From assembly GCF_001426405.1 (NCBI RefSeq), contig NZ_LMEP01000027.1:165550-229549 (forward strand): 64,000 nucleotides of DNA, in the 5' to 3' direction. The notes beneath the pieces were generated by a model, which worked only from the letters and a program-made list of their open reading frames with translations, was not told the DNA's origin and searched no databases. Within the stretch, counting starts at the first letter, position 1, and each line of letters opens with the position of its first letter. The translations under genes were made by a program, and so were the position numbers. Shown here piece after piece: positions 50,181-58,349 of the stretch. This DNA is from Streptomyces sp. Root1304 (GTDB lineage: Bacteria > Actinomycetota > Actinomycetes > Streptomycetales > Streptomycetaceae).

Positions 50181-51209
50181 TCAGACCGGAACGGTGCACT
50201 CGAAGGCGTGGAGGTACGCGTTGACCGGGCGGATCTCGCCGATGACGAGCCCCGCGTCCGTCAGCCGGTCGACCATGCTCTGCCGGGTGTGCTTCGCACC
50301 GCCGACGTTGAGGAGCAGGAGCAGGTCCATGGCGGTCGTGAACCTCATCGACGGCGTGTCGTCCACGAGGTTCTCGATCACGACGACCCGCGCGCCGGGG
50401 CGCGCCGCCCTGCGGACGTTGGCGAGCGCCCTGCGGGTACTGTCGTCGTCCCATTCCAGGATGTTCTTGATGATGTACACGTCCGCCTGGACCGGGATGT
50501 CCTCACGGCAGTCGCCGGCCACGACACGGACCCGCGGGGCCAGCGCCCCGCTGTCGCGCAGGCGCGGGTCGGCGTTCTCCACCACTCCCGGCAGGTCGAG
50601 CAGCGTGCCGTGCAGGGAGGGATGCTTCTCCAGCAGGCTCGCCAGGACGTGTCCCTGGCCGCCACCGATGTCCGCGACGGAGGACACGTCCGTGAGGTCG
50701 AGAAGGTTCGCGACGTCACGTGCCGACTGCTGGCTCGACGTCGTCATGGCCCGGTTGAAGACGTAGGCGGACTCGGGCGCCTCTTCGTTGAGATAGGCGA
50801 AGAACTCCCGCTCGTACACGTCCTCGAAGACGTTGCGTCCGGAGCGCACCGCTTCGTCGAGCTTCGGCCAGACGTCCCACGTCCACGGCTCGGTGCACCA
50901 CAGTGCGATGTAGCGCAGGCTGTGCGGATCGTCCTCGCGCAGCAGCCGGGACATCTCCGTGTGGGCGAAGGTGCCGTCGGGGTTCTCGGTGAAGACCCCT
51001 TGGCAGGACAGCGCGCGCAGCAGTCGGCGCAGTGTCCGCGGCTGGGTCTTCACCGCCACCGCCAGGTCTTCCACGGTCATGGGCGTGTCGCCCAGGGCGT
51101 CGGCCACACCGAGGCGGGCGGCCGCACGTACGGCGGCGGCGCACGCCGCCCCGAATACGAGCTCCCGCAGTCGCATGGGCGGCGGGGGAGCCGGATCAAC
51201 CGTTGTCAT
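50181..51209 (-). CDS. SAM-dependent O-methyltransferase
   Basis: The 342-residue enzyme has an N-terminal dimerisation winged helix (about 12-95, LRELVFGAACAAAVRAAARLGVADAL.. RTLRRLLRALSCQGVF) and a Rossmann domain with SAM motif VADIGGGQGHVLASLLEKHP, a DCREDIP acidic segment and KNILEWDDD. This is the TcmN/DnrK/CarB-type plant-like O-methyltransferase family of aromatic polyketides. It converges on the PKS operon across the terminator, so it may methylate the pigment. AAGG lies seven bases before the ATG. Confidence 0.9.
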   Translation of the reverse strand: MTTVDPAPPPPMRLRELVFGAACAAAVRAAARLGVADALGDTPMTVEDLAVAVKTQPRTLRRLLRALSCQGVFTENPDGTFAHTEMSRLLREDDPHSLRYIALWCTEPWTWDVWPKLDEAVRSGRNVFEDVYEREFFAYLNEEAPESAYVFNRAMTTSSQQSARDVANLLDLTDVSSVADIGGGQGHVLASLLEKHPSLHGTLLDLPGVVENADPRLRDSGALAPRVRVVAGDCREDIPVQADVYIIKNILEWDDDSTRRALANVRRAARPGARVVVIENLVDDTPSMRFTTAMDLLLLLNVGGAKHTRQSMVDRLTDAGLVIGEIRPVNAYLHAFECTVPV

Positions 51210-51263
51210 CTTCTGCCTTGTCCTTGCTGTCGTGCCATGGGCGATGGCGGGGAACCCGGTGGG

Positions 51264-52328
51264 TCAGCACATTCCGGCGGGCTCCGAGAGCGTGCACGTG
51301 TTGCGGGTGAAGGTGTTTCCCTGGCCGGTGTCCCGGTTGGCCAGATCGGCGGTGCCGTTGCGCATCACCACGTTGTCGCGGATCTCGTTCTGCTCGTTCA
51401 GGGCGCCCACGAAGCTCTTGAACAGCACGATGCCGCCCGAGAGCGGCGAGGTGCCCACGTTGTCGACGACCCTGTTCTTCTCGACCACCGTCTCCTCGGT
51501 ACCGGTGAGGACGATTCCCGAGCCCTGCAGGAAGGGCAGACGAGGGGTCTTCGGGCAGTGCTTGTTGTTGGCGTGGATGTTGTTCCGGCGCAGGGTCATC
51601 GCCCCGGCGCGCGGCTTGGACTCGTCGCCCACCACGAACACCGCGGCGCAGTTCCCGGTCGCGTCGTTGTGGTCGACGGTCAGGTTCCGGAGGCGCCTCA
51701 CCGTGATGCCGATCCGGTTGCCGGACAGGTTGTTGTGCGTGATCACCGTCCCCATGGCGTCCGTGGCACCGCCCTCCCTGTCGACGGTGTTGGCCAGGAA
51801 CAGTCCGGCGTCGCCGTTGTTCCTGGCGGTGTTGTGGCTGAACACACCACGCACGGATCTCTCCTGGCCGATGCCCCACTTTCCGTTCTTCTCGGCGAGC
51901 ACTCTGTGGACCCTCAGCCGGTCGGTCCAGGACGCCCAAAGGCCGTTGGCGGTGAAGCCCCTGAGCGTGAGCGAGCGGACGGTGACGCCCTGGACGGGGC
52001 GGCTCTCCGTCCCGGTCACGCAGATGCCGTGACCGGCCTTGGCGCACGCGTCGCCGGCAGCGGCGCCGCCGGGCACGATGACGGTGGAGGAGAGGCCCGA
52101 GCCTCGCAGGGTCAGGCCCGACGTGGTGATGCGGACGCTCTCACGGTAGGTGCCGGGCGACAGGACGATGGTGTCCCCCGGCTTCGCGGTGTCCACGGCC
52201 TTCTGAATCGATTCGCCCGGCTTCACCCGGTGCACCGTCCGGCTGTCGGCCGCCGAGACGGCTGCGCCCGACCCCGAGGCCACGACAGCCACGGTGCATG
52301 CCAGGAGGGCGATCTGTCGTTTGGTCAT
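51264..52328 (-). CDS. Secreted right-handed parallel beta-helix protein
   Basis: The 354-residue protein has a signal peptide (1-27, IALLACTVAVVASGSGAAVSA), then VKPGESIQKAVDTAKPGDTIVLSPGTYRESVRI and repeated short strands with N-rich turns (HNTARNNGDAGLFL, HNNLSGNRIGITV, NRVVDN, NEIRDN, NTFTRN). These rungs form a pectate-lyase-like beta helix. No lyase catalytic residues can be assigned. It ends 54 bases before the methyltransferase gene on the same strand, so the two may share a transcript, which would link it to the pigment cluster. Confidence 0.82.
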   Translation of the reverse strand: MTKRQIALLACTVAVVASGSGAAVSAADSRTVHRVKPGESIQKAVDTAKPGDTIVLSPGTYRESVRITTSGLTLRGSGLSSTVIVPGGAAAGDACAKAGHGICVTGTESRPVQGVTVRSLTLRGFTANGLWASWTDRLRVHRVLAEKNGKWGIGQERSVRGVFSHNTARNNGDAGLFLANTVDREGGATDAMGTVITHNNLSGNRIGITVRRLRNLTVDHNDATGNCAAVFVVGDESKPRAGAMTLRRNNIHANNKHCPKTPRLPFLQGSGIVLTGTEETVVEKNRVVDNVGTSPLSGGIVLFKSFVGALNEQNEIRDNVVMRNGTADLANRDTGQGNTFTRNTCTLSEPAGMC

Positions 52329-52513
52329 GTGCCGAAGCTATGAGCGCGTCTGCCGGCCTGCCACCGCTGATCCTCCAGGCGGACCTAGGCATACCTCCCT
52401 GCGGTCCACGCATGGGCGTGGCGCGCGCGTCCTGGGCGAAAACGCCGCTCCCCCGTGGATCATGGCGCCGCCGGGGGCATCTCCTCGGTGCGGCGGGCAG
52501 GGAAGGGGTTCGG

Positions 52514-54061
52514 ATGCGTAAGTGGTGGCCCTTGGCGGCGATCTGTCTGGGCACCTTCATGCTCCTTCTGGACGTCACGATCGTGACGGTGGCGCTGCCC
52601 GCCATGGCGACGGACCTCGGCACCTCGCTCTCCGAGCTGGAGTGGGTGGTCGACATCTACGCTCTGGCACTGGCGTCGCTGCTGCTCGGCGTCGGTTCCC
52701 GTGCCGACCGGATCGGCCGCAGGAAGGTGTACCTCGTCGGGCTGATCGTCTTCACCGCGGCTTCGGTGGTGTGCGCGGTCGCCCCGAACGCGGGTGTGCT
52801 GATCGGCGCCCGGGCGGTACAGGGGCTGGGCGCCGCCGGAATGTTCGGTACGACGATCGCCCTGCTCGGCATGCACTACAGCGGCCGGGAGCGGGGGGTG
52901 GCCTTCGCCGTGTGGGGGGCCACCAACTCGGTCGCCGCGGCGGCCGGGCCGATGGTCGGCGGAGTCCTCACGCAGTACCTGGACTGGCGGTGGATCTTCT
53001 TCGTCAACCTGCCGGTCTGCCTGGCCGCCGTCGTGCTGACCCTGCGTTCGGTGCGAGAGGCCAAGGGCCAGGGCCCGCAGCGTGCGGACGTGCTCGGCAT
53101 GGTCACCTTCACGGTGGCGAGCGGGGCCCTCACGTTCGGGCTGATCCGAGCCCACTCCGACGGCTGGGCGGCACCCCTCACGCTCGGCCTGTTCGCGGCG
53201 GCGGCCGTCGCCCTCACCCTCTTCGTCGTGGTCGAGAGGAGGGTCGAGCACCCCGTCCTCGACCTGTCGCTGTTCCGCAGCCCGTCGTTCACCGGCATCA
53301 TGATCAGCGCCCTCTTCCTGCAAGGCGCCGCGTTCGCCTCTCTCTTGTTCGAGTCGCTGTGGATGCAGTCCGTACTGGGGTACGAGCCCGTCGAAGCGGG
53401 TCTGTACATCCTGCCCATGTGCGCCTCCGCGTTCGTCGTCTCCGCGCTCGCGGGCCGCTTCGGCCCCTGGCCCCCTCGGGCGACCATCGGGGGCGGGCTG
53501 GCGCTCATCGCCCTGGGCTCCGGGATGCAGGCCAGCCTCGACGCGGGGTCCACGGGCAGCAGCCTTGTGGCGGGGCTCGTCGTCTCCGGCCTGGGGGTCG
53601 GGCTCGTGACACCGAGTCTGTCGGCGGCGGCCCTGGCCACGGTGCCGCCGGAGCGCGGAGGCATGGTGGGCGGTGCGGTCAACACCTTCCGCCAGTTGGG
53701 CTTCGCCCTGGGGATCGCCGTGTTCGGCGTGATCTTTCAGGCGCGGATCGAGAGTGTGCTGAAGGCCGGCGGCAGTGTCCCGGACCCGCACGAGGCGGCC
53801 GTCGCGCTGAGCGGCGGACAAGCCCGGTCGATCGTCGCCGGCTGGCCGGAAGGTGAACGCGCCGGGATGGCGCACCTGGTACGTGAGGCGTTCGCGTCCG
53901 GTCTGAACGCGGTGCTCGTCGTGGCGGCGGCGCTGGGGGCGGTGGCCTCACTGCTCGTGGTCTCGACGGTACGCGTCCCCACGGGCGGCGCCGAGCAGCA
54001 GAGGCCGGAGGCGGGCACGAGCCCACGCGGACAGGAGACACGAGCGGACGCGGCCCTGTAG
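52514..54061 (+). CDS. DHA2-type major facilitator drug exporter
   Basis: The 515-residue protein has about 14 membrane segments. It starts WWPLAAICLGTFMLLLDVTIVTVALPAMATDL, has the loop GSRADRIGRRKVYLVG and the antiporter motif C-like GATNSVAAAAGPMVGGVL, and the pattern DWRWIFFVNLPVCL typical of EmrB/QacA exporters. It likely exports a drug or secondary metabolite using the proton gradient. The ATG at 52514 follows GGAAGGGG; the longer frame would overlap the divergent beta-helix gene. It may export a product of a nearby cluster, but no direct link is seen. Confidence 0.88.
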   Translation: MRKWWPLAAICLGTFMLLLDVTIVTVALPAMATDLGTSLSELEWVVDIYALALASLLLGVGSRADRIGRRKVYLVGLIVFTAASVVCAVAPNAGVLIGARAVQGLGAAGMFGTTIALLGMHYSGRERGVAFAVWGATNSVAAAAGPMVGGVLTQYLDWRWIFFVNLPVCLAAVVLTLRSVREAKGQGPQRADVLGMVTFTVASGALTFGLIRAHSDGWAAPLTLGLFAAAAVALTLFVVVERRVEHPVLDLSLFRSPSFTGIMISALFLQGAAFASLLFESLWMQSVLGYEPVEAGLYILPMCASAFVVSALAGRFGPWPPRATIGGGLALIALGSGMQASLDAGSTGSSLVAGLVVSGLGVGLVTPSLSAAALATVPPERGGMVGGAVNTFRQLGFALGIAVFGVIFQARIESVLKAGGSVPDPHEAAVALSGGQARSIVAGWPEGERAGMAHLVREAFASGLNAVLVVAAALGAVASLLVVSTVRVPTGGAEQQRPEAGTSPRGQETRADAAL

Positions 54062-54110
54062 GGCGGCCGCCCACGCGGCAGCCGGCGCACGGCCCGCCGG
54101 ACGGCGGCGG

Positions 54111-54139
54111 CCCGCTCGGCCTGGTGTCCACCGAGCGGG
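54111..54139. terminator. Hairpin between convergent exporter and EF-hand genes
   Basis: CCCGCTCGG (54111-54119) and CCGAGCGGG (54131-54139) form a perfect 9-base stem with an 11-base loop, 50 bases after the exporter stop. The rest of the 248-base gap shows no gene. Confidence 0.5.
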
Positions 54140-54309
54140 TCGCGCCGGCTGCGGCTGTCACCGGGTCTGGATCGTGCGCCCGGACGATGAGGTCGACCGC
54201 GACCGGCGCGCGCGCCTGAACCGGGCGTCGGGTTCTGCCCCGCACGGGTGTCCCGGCCTGTTGGTCCTCGACCTATCTGCCCGGCACGGGGGTGATCGCG
54301 GTGGCGGGG

Positions 54310-54879
54310 TCAGGCCGAGTAGGTGCGGGCGGGGTCGCCCACCCACCAGTTGCCGGGGGCCTGCGGATCGCGGCTCGTCCAGTACTCGATGACGGCTTCG
54401 ACGAACTCGTCCTCGGAGAGCGTGCCGTTCCCGTCACGGTCCAGGCGCCGGAAGGCGGTGTCGGAAGCCGCGCGCTCGATGCCGGGGAAGTGGCCGCGCT
54501 GAAAGGTGAAGAACTCGTCCGGGTCGACGAGGCCGTCGCCGTCGGTGTCCGCGATGGACAGGAACGCCAGTGCCAGCGCCCCGAGGGTGCTGCGGGCGGC
54601 GGCCGGGTCGTCGGCGAGGGCGGCGGTGGCGGCGATGAACTCCTCGCGGGTGATGGCCTCACTGCCCGGCGGCAGGGACGGCAGGTGCAGATCGCGCCAG
54701 ATGGCGATGTACGCCGCCACCAACCGCGCTTCCTGCGGCGAGTCCGGTTCGTGGCCCAGCGAGCGGGCGGACGAGCGTCCCATCAGGACGTGGTCGTGCT
54801 CCGTCAGCCGGCCGTCCTTGTCCGCGTCGAGGCTGTCGAAACCGTAGGCGATCTTCGCCGTCAGCAGGTCGTCGTCCAT
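54310..54879 (-). CDS. EF-hand calcium-binding protein
   Basis: The 189-residue protein is of the calerythrin/CalD type with four EF-hand positions. Three canonical loops are DADKDGRLTEHD (about 18-29), DTDGDGLVDPDEF (about 112-124) and DRDGNGTLSEDEF (about 146-158). The second, PPGSEAITREEF, is degenerate and probably does not bind calcium. GGAGGAG precedes the ATG at 54879. It likely buffers or senses calcium in the cytoplasm. Confidence 0.9.
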   Translation of the reverse strand: MDDDLLTAKIAYGFDSLDADKDGRLTEHDHVLMGRSSARSLGHEPDSPQEARLVAAYIAIWRDLHLPSLPPGSEAITREEFIAATAALADDPAAARSTLGALALAFLSIADTDGDGLVDPDEFFTFQRGHFPGIERAASDTAFRRLDRDGNGTLSEDEFVEAVIEYWTSRDPQAPGNWWVGDPARTYSA

Positions 54880-55017
54880 GCGTTCTCCTCCTTGCTCCGG
54901 GCGAGCCGTCGAGGGAGGCCCGCTCGCAGGAGAACGACCGACCGGATGACAGGACACCGTTCGCCGGTGCCCGGCGGTCGCGGTCCTCCCGCCCCGGACC
55001 CCGCCGTCGGGCTCGGA

Positions 55018-55480
55018 CGGCACCGTGATCCGGGCGTCGGTGGTGCGGGGCGTCCCGGTGGACGGGGGCCGGGCCCGGAAGCTGACCTCCGACGGCGCCC
55101 GGGTGAGCCACCCTCGTATCTCCCCGGACGGAAGGCTGCTCGCGTGGACCTCGTCCCGCGACGGCACGCCCGAGGCGTACGTCGTCCCGCTCGCCGGCGG
55201 CACGCCGCGCAGACCGACCCACTTCGGCCATCCCCGTACCCGGGTCGCGGGCTGGCCCCCCGGGGGCGAGGTGGTCGTCCTCACCCCGCAGCACACCCCT
55301 TCACCGCTCGCCACCTGGGCCTGGAGCGTCCCCCGGAGGGCGGTCCGGCGCGGCGGCTGCCGTACGGGCCGGTGGGCGACCTCGCCACCGGCCGCACGGC
55401 GAGGTGCTGCTGCGGAGCGTCGCGATGCTTCCGCAGTCGGCGTGCTGGAAGCGGTACCGGGGCGGCGCGGTGGGCCACCG
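55018..55480 (+). pseudogene. Decayed tricorn protease-like gene (beta-propeller fragment)
   Basis: The translation VDGGRARKLTSDGARVSHPRISPDGRLLAWTSSRDGTPE, then PLAGGTPRRPTHFGHPRTRVAGWPPGGEVVVLTPQ, matches the TolB-like propeller of tricorn-type S41 peptidases. Similarity then changes frame (PYGPVGDLATGR in a second frame, VLLRSVAMLPQSACWKRYRGGAVG in a third), so at least two frameshifts are present. The N-terminal start and the protease domain are absent. Up to 55650 another frame reads GLLLDIDPRAIDLAVSGNAGG without a clear match. The rest of the 1-kb gap between the EF-hand and peptidoglycan enzymes holds only the tandem repeat. Confidence 0.7.
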
Positions 55481-55703
55481 GGCTCGGCCGCGGACTGCTC
55501 CTGGACATCGACCCCCGGGCCATCGACCTGGCCGTGTCCGGGAACGCCGGGGGCGACCCCGAACCGCGTACGGCCCTGTGCCTGTTCCTCGGTCGGCGCA
55601 TGCCCGGGGCCGCGGGGCTCGACGACCGCCTGATCCACGGGCGATGAGGCGGTTGGCCCACCCCCGGACGCCATCCGGGGGCATCCCGCCCCTGCGTCCC
55701 GCG

Positions 55704-55739
55704 CGTCCCGGCCGTCCCGGCCGTCCCGGCCGTCCCGGC
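55704..55739. repeat. Tandem 9-base repeat
   Basis: CGTCCCGGC is repeated four times without gaps, with imperfect copies on each side (GCGTCCCG at 55694 and CGTCCCGTA at 55741). It lies between the decayed tricorn gene and the peptidoglycan enzyme operon. Confidence 0.8.
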
Positions 55740-55902
55740 CCGTCCCGTATCGCTCCCGTATCCCTCCCGAGGTGCTCCCCACCGCGGACCCCGACGGCAC
55801 CATGTCCTTCATTCGCCAAGTCGCCCGTACACCTCCGACTTGGCCTTCTCGGCGGGTATCCGTCGAGGCATCGACATCGACTTGCGAAGACAAGGACTCG
55901 GA

Positions 55903-56664
55903 GTGATACCCATCGGTACGGCCCTTCCGGCCTCCCAGGTGCCGGCCTCCCGGCTGCCCGTCGCCCGCGCGGCACTCGTCCTGTTCGTCACCCTGCTCGC
56001 CATGCTGACGCTCTCCGCCCCCGCACACGCCCTGGACTCCACCACCTGGCTCCAGCGCAATCTCGCGGGGATCGGCTACCTGTCGTACAGCGGCATCGAC
56101 GGCGTCTACGGCTCCCAGACCAGCACCGCGGTCCGCTCCTTCCAGCACGACAACGGGCTGGCCGAGGACGGCGACTACGGCAGCCGCACCGAACTCGCCC
56201 TGCACAACAAGGTGATGGAGGTGCAGCGCAAGGTCGGCACCACCGCCGACGGCGCCTACGGCGACGGCACCAAGTCCAAGGTGGCGGCCTGGCAGCAGGC
56301 GAACGGCCTGTCCGCCGACGGCGTCACGGGCCCCGCGACCATGAACACGATGCGCATCGCCCGCACCGTGAAGACGACCGGCCAGTGGAAGATCACCGAG
56401 CACGGCTGGTCCGTGAGCAGCCAGTTCGACTGCCTGGACAACCTCTGGATCCGCGAGAGCACCTGGAAGGTGTACGCGACGAACCCCTCGTCCGGTGCGT
56501 ACGGCATCCCGCAGGCCCTGCCCGGCGACAAGATGGCCGTCGCGGGAGCGGACTGGCAGACCAACCCGGCCACCCAGATCGAGTGGGGCCTCGACTACAT
56601 CAAGTCGCGGTACGGCACCCCGTGCGCGGCGTGGTCCTTCTGGCAGTCCCACAACTGGTACTAG
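55903..56664 (+). CDS. Secreted peptidoglycan-binding lytic transglycosylase-like protein
   Basis: The 253-residue protein has a signal peptide (about 16-45, RAALVLFVTLLAMLTLSAPAHA) and two peptidoglycan-binding units (WLQRNLAGIGYLSYSGIDGVYGSQT.. and VQRKVGTTADGAYGDGTKS.. GLSADGVTGPATMNTM). A C-terminal lysozyme-fold domain has NLWIRESTWKVYATNPSSGAYGIPQALPG, with Glu in IRES as the likely catalytic acid. It should cleave cell-wall glycan strands. The GTG at 55903 follows AAGGA; the longer frame starting TTG at 55840 is less likely. It is cotranscribed with the next gene, 19 bases on. Confidence 0.85.
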   Translation: MIPIGTALPASQVPASRLPVARAALVLFVTLLAMLTLSAPAHALDSTTWLQRNLAGIGYLSYSGIDGVYGSQTSTAVRSFQHDNGLAEDGDYGSRTELALHNKVMEVQRKVGTTADGAYGDGTKSKVAAWQQANGLSADGVTGPATMNTMRIARTVKTTGQWKITEHGWSVSSQFDCLDNLWIRESTWKVYATNPSSGAYGIPQALPGDKMAVAGADWQTNPATQIEWGLDYIKSRYGTPCAAWSFWQSHNWY

Positions 56665-56683
56665 GAACAAGGGGAATTCGACG

Positions 56684-57442
56684 ATGACTTCCAACCTCTC
56701 GCGACGCTCGCTGCTGCGCTACGGCGCCGGCGCGGCGGCCGCCACCGGTCTGGCCGTCGGCACCGGCCTGGCCCTCGCCGGCCCGGCCGCCGCCTACAGC
56801 TGGCCCTCACAGCTCGCCCAGGGCTCCAGCGGCGCGGCCGTCAAGGAACTCCAGATCCGGATCGCCGGCTGGGCCGCCGGCTCGGCCCAGCAGACGTACG
56901 TCTCCGTGGACGGTGGCTTCGGTCCCGGCACCGAGGCGGCTCTCCGTCGGTTCCAGGCCGCTTACGGACTCACCGTGGACGGTGTGGCGGGGCCGGAGAC
57001 GTTCAGCCGGCTCAACGCCCTGGAGAGCTCCGACGGATCGACCGCCCACTTCGACTTCGCCGAGTTCGCGAGCAAGGACGGCTCCGGCTTCTCGGGCGGC
57101 AAGGTGGACGCCACGACCGTCAAGGAGAACGTGCGCCGCAACATGTACAAGCTGGAGGCGCTGCGCAAGAAGTGCGGCGACCTGGCCGTCACGGTCAACT
57201 CCGGCTTCCGCAGCATCTCCCACAACGCGTCGGTGGGCGGTGCCTCCAACTCCATGCACCTGTACGGGATCGCCTCGGACGTCGCCATCTCCGGCCTGTC
57301 CACGAAGAACATCTACCAGAAGGCCGAGACCTGCGGCTACTCGGGCCTGGAGACCTACACGGTCTCGTGGCAGCACGTCGACTCCCGGGTCGAGTACGCC
57401 TACGGGTCGCAGTCCTGGTGGTGGCAGGACGGCGTGGCCTGA
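56684..57442 (+). CDS. Tat-exported zinc D-Ala-D-Ala carboxypeptidase (M15 type) with peptidoglycan-binding domain
   Basis: The 252-residue protein has a twin-arginine signal (SRRSLLRYGAGAAAATG, cleavage near 38), a peptidoglycan-binding domain (about 45-110, SGAAVKELQIRIAGW.. VDGVAGPETFSRLN) and an M15 peptidase domain. In that domain SMHLYGIASDVAI gives the His and Asp zinc ligands and SWQHVDSR the second His. It trims peptide stems in the cell wall. AAGGGG lies upstream of the ATG. The terminator at 57568 ends the pair. Confidence 0.9.
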   Translation: MTSNLSRRSLLRYGAGAAAATGLAVGTGLALAGPAAAYSWPSQLAQGSSGAAVKELQIRIAGWAAGSAQQTYVSVDGGFGPGTEAALRRFQAAYGLTVDGVAGPETFSRLNALESSDGSTAHFDFAEFASKDGSGFSGGKVDATTVKENVRRNMYKLEALRKKCGDLAVTVNSGFRSISHNASVGGASNSMHLYGIASDVAISGLSTKNIYQKAETCGYSGLETYTVSWQHVDSRVEYAYGSQSWWWQDGVA

Positions 57443-57567
57443 CGCTCCCGCCCCTCCCTGCCCTCCGCACAGCGTCGCGGAACTCGGCCAGGGCCCCCGC
57501 GGGAGCGACCGGGTCGTCCCACCGCCACCGGTCACGCGTGTTCTCGCGTTTCGGGGCGGCCCGAAGA

Positions 57568-57608
57568 GAGGCGCCGGACCCGGGGTTTCCCCCGGGGTCC
57601 GGCGCCTC
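57568..57608 (+). terminator. Hairpin terminator after cell-wall enzyme operon
   Basis: GAGGCGCCGGACCC (57568-57581) and GGGTCCGGCGCCTC (57595-57608) form a perfect 14-base stem. The rest of the 341-base gap up to 57783 shows no gene. Confidence 0.75.
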
Positions 57609-57783
57609 CCCGCTCCTCCTGGCGAACCCAGCGGTCAACCGCCGACGAACGATCCGGTCCACGGACTGCCCGCCCACGGCCCGATCACAGCCGGCTCACG
57701 CCCGACGTCACGGCTTCGGTCTCGCCCACCCGGGGCGGTGGAAGGGCAGGCGCTGGAACCGGCCAAGTCCCCACGCCCGCCCG

Positions 57784-58161
57784 TCACCACGGTGGACCCG
57801 CGCATCGACCGCGAGCCCCACCCGCGGCAGGGCGCCGACGAGGCACCACAGCGGCGGGAGAATCGGACAACTCCGGATCGGTGTAGCGGGCATGGGCGAG
57901 CACCTTGCGAACAGCCGCCCGCAAGTCGGGCAGACCGGTGGCCACCCGGTCGTCGGCGAAGACCCGGCCCGGTCGGAAGCGGGCGTACGCGCACCAGGTG
58001 CCGTCGTCGTCCCGGATCGCCCGGCCGATGGGGAAGCCACCGGGAAACCCGTCGTCCACACAGACGTACACCACACCGCCCTGCTCGACCGGACGGTCCG
58101 GCACCAGCAGGATCCCACGCTGTCTCGACGGCGATGTCCGCGCGTTCGATTCGGCAGCCAT
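57784..58161 (-). CDS. Hypothetical protein
   Basis: The 125-residue protein begins MAAESNARTSPSRQRGILLVPDRPVEQGGVVYVCVDDGFPGGFPIGRAIRDDDG and continues with CAYARFRPGRVFADDRVATGLPDLRAAVRKVLAHA. No family is recognised. It has no signal peptide or membrane span. Its composition is normal for the window and it stands alone, between a terminator and the divergent SARP gene. The ATG at 58161 is chosen over one 20 codons upstream because the latter's extra part is low-complexity. Confidence 0.55.
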   Translation of the reverse strand: MAAESNARTSPSRQRGILLVPDRPVEQGGVVYVCVDDGFPGGFPIGRAIRDDDGTWCAYARFRPGRVFADDRVATGLPDLRAAVRKVLAHARYTDPELSDSPAAVVPRRRPAAGGARGRCAGPPW

Positions 58162-58349
58162 GTCTCTGTCCCTCCGGTTCAGCCCTCGGCGGGCGGTGGC
58201 CGGACCCCCGTGACCGGCCACCGTCCGCCCTCATGTGTGCAGGCCGGTACTTCCCGGATGGCCGGGACTCGGCGGGGCACTTGCGCAAGCCTCGCGGAAG
58301 CCGCTGCAATGCCGATGAAATTCCGATGGCGCGAAAGCGGAGGCATCAC

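Noticed and set aside
55693..55750. The CGTCCCGGC repeats as a CRISPR array
   Set aside because: The units are 9 bases long and contiguous with no spacers, so this is a simple tandem repeat.
55903..56664. A transglutaminase or amidase function for the first peptidoglycan-binding protein
   Set aside because: The C-terminal domain shows a lysozyme-like IRESTW and AYGIPQ pattern, not Cys-His-Asp or zinc amidase motifs.
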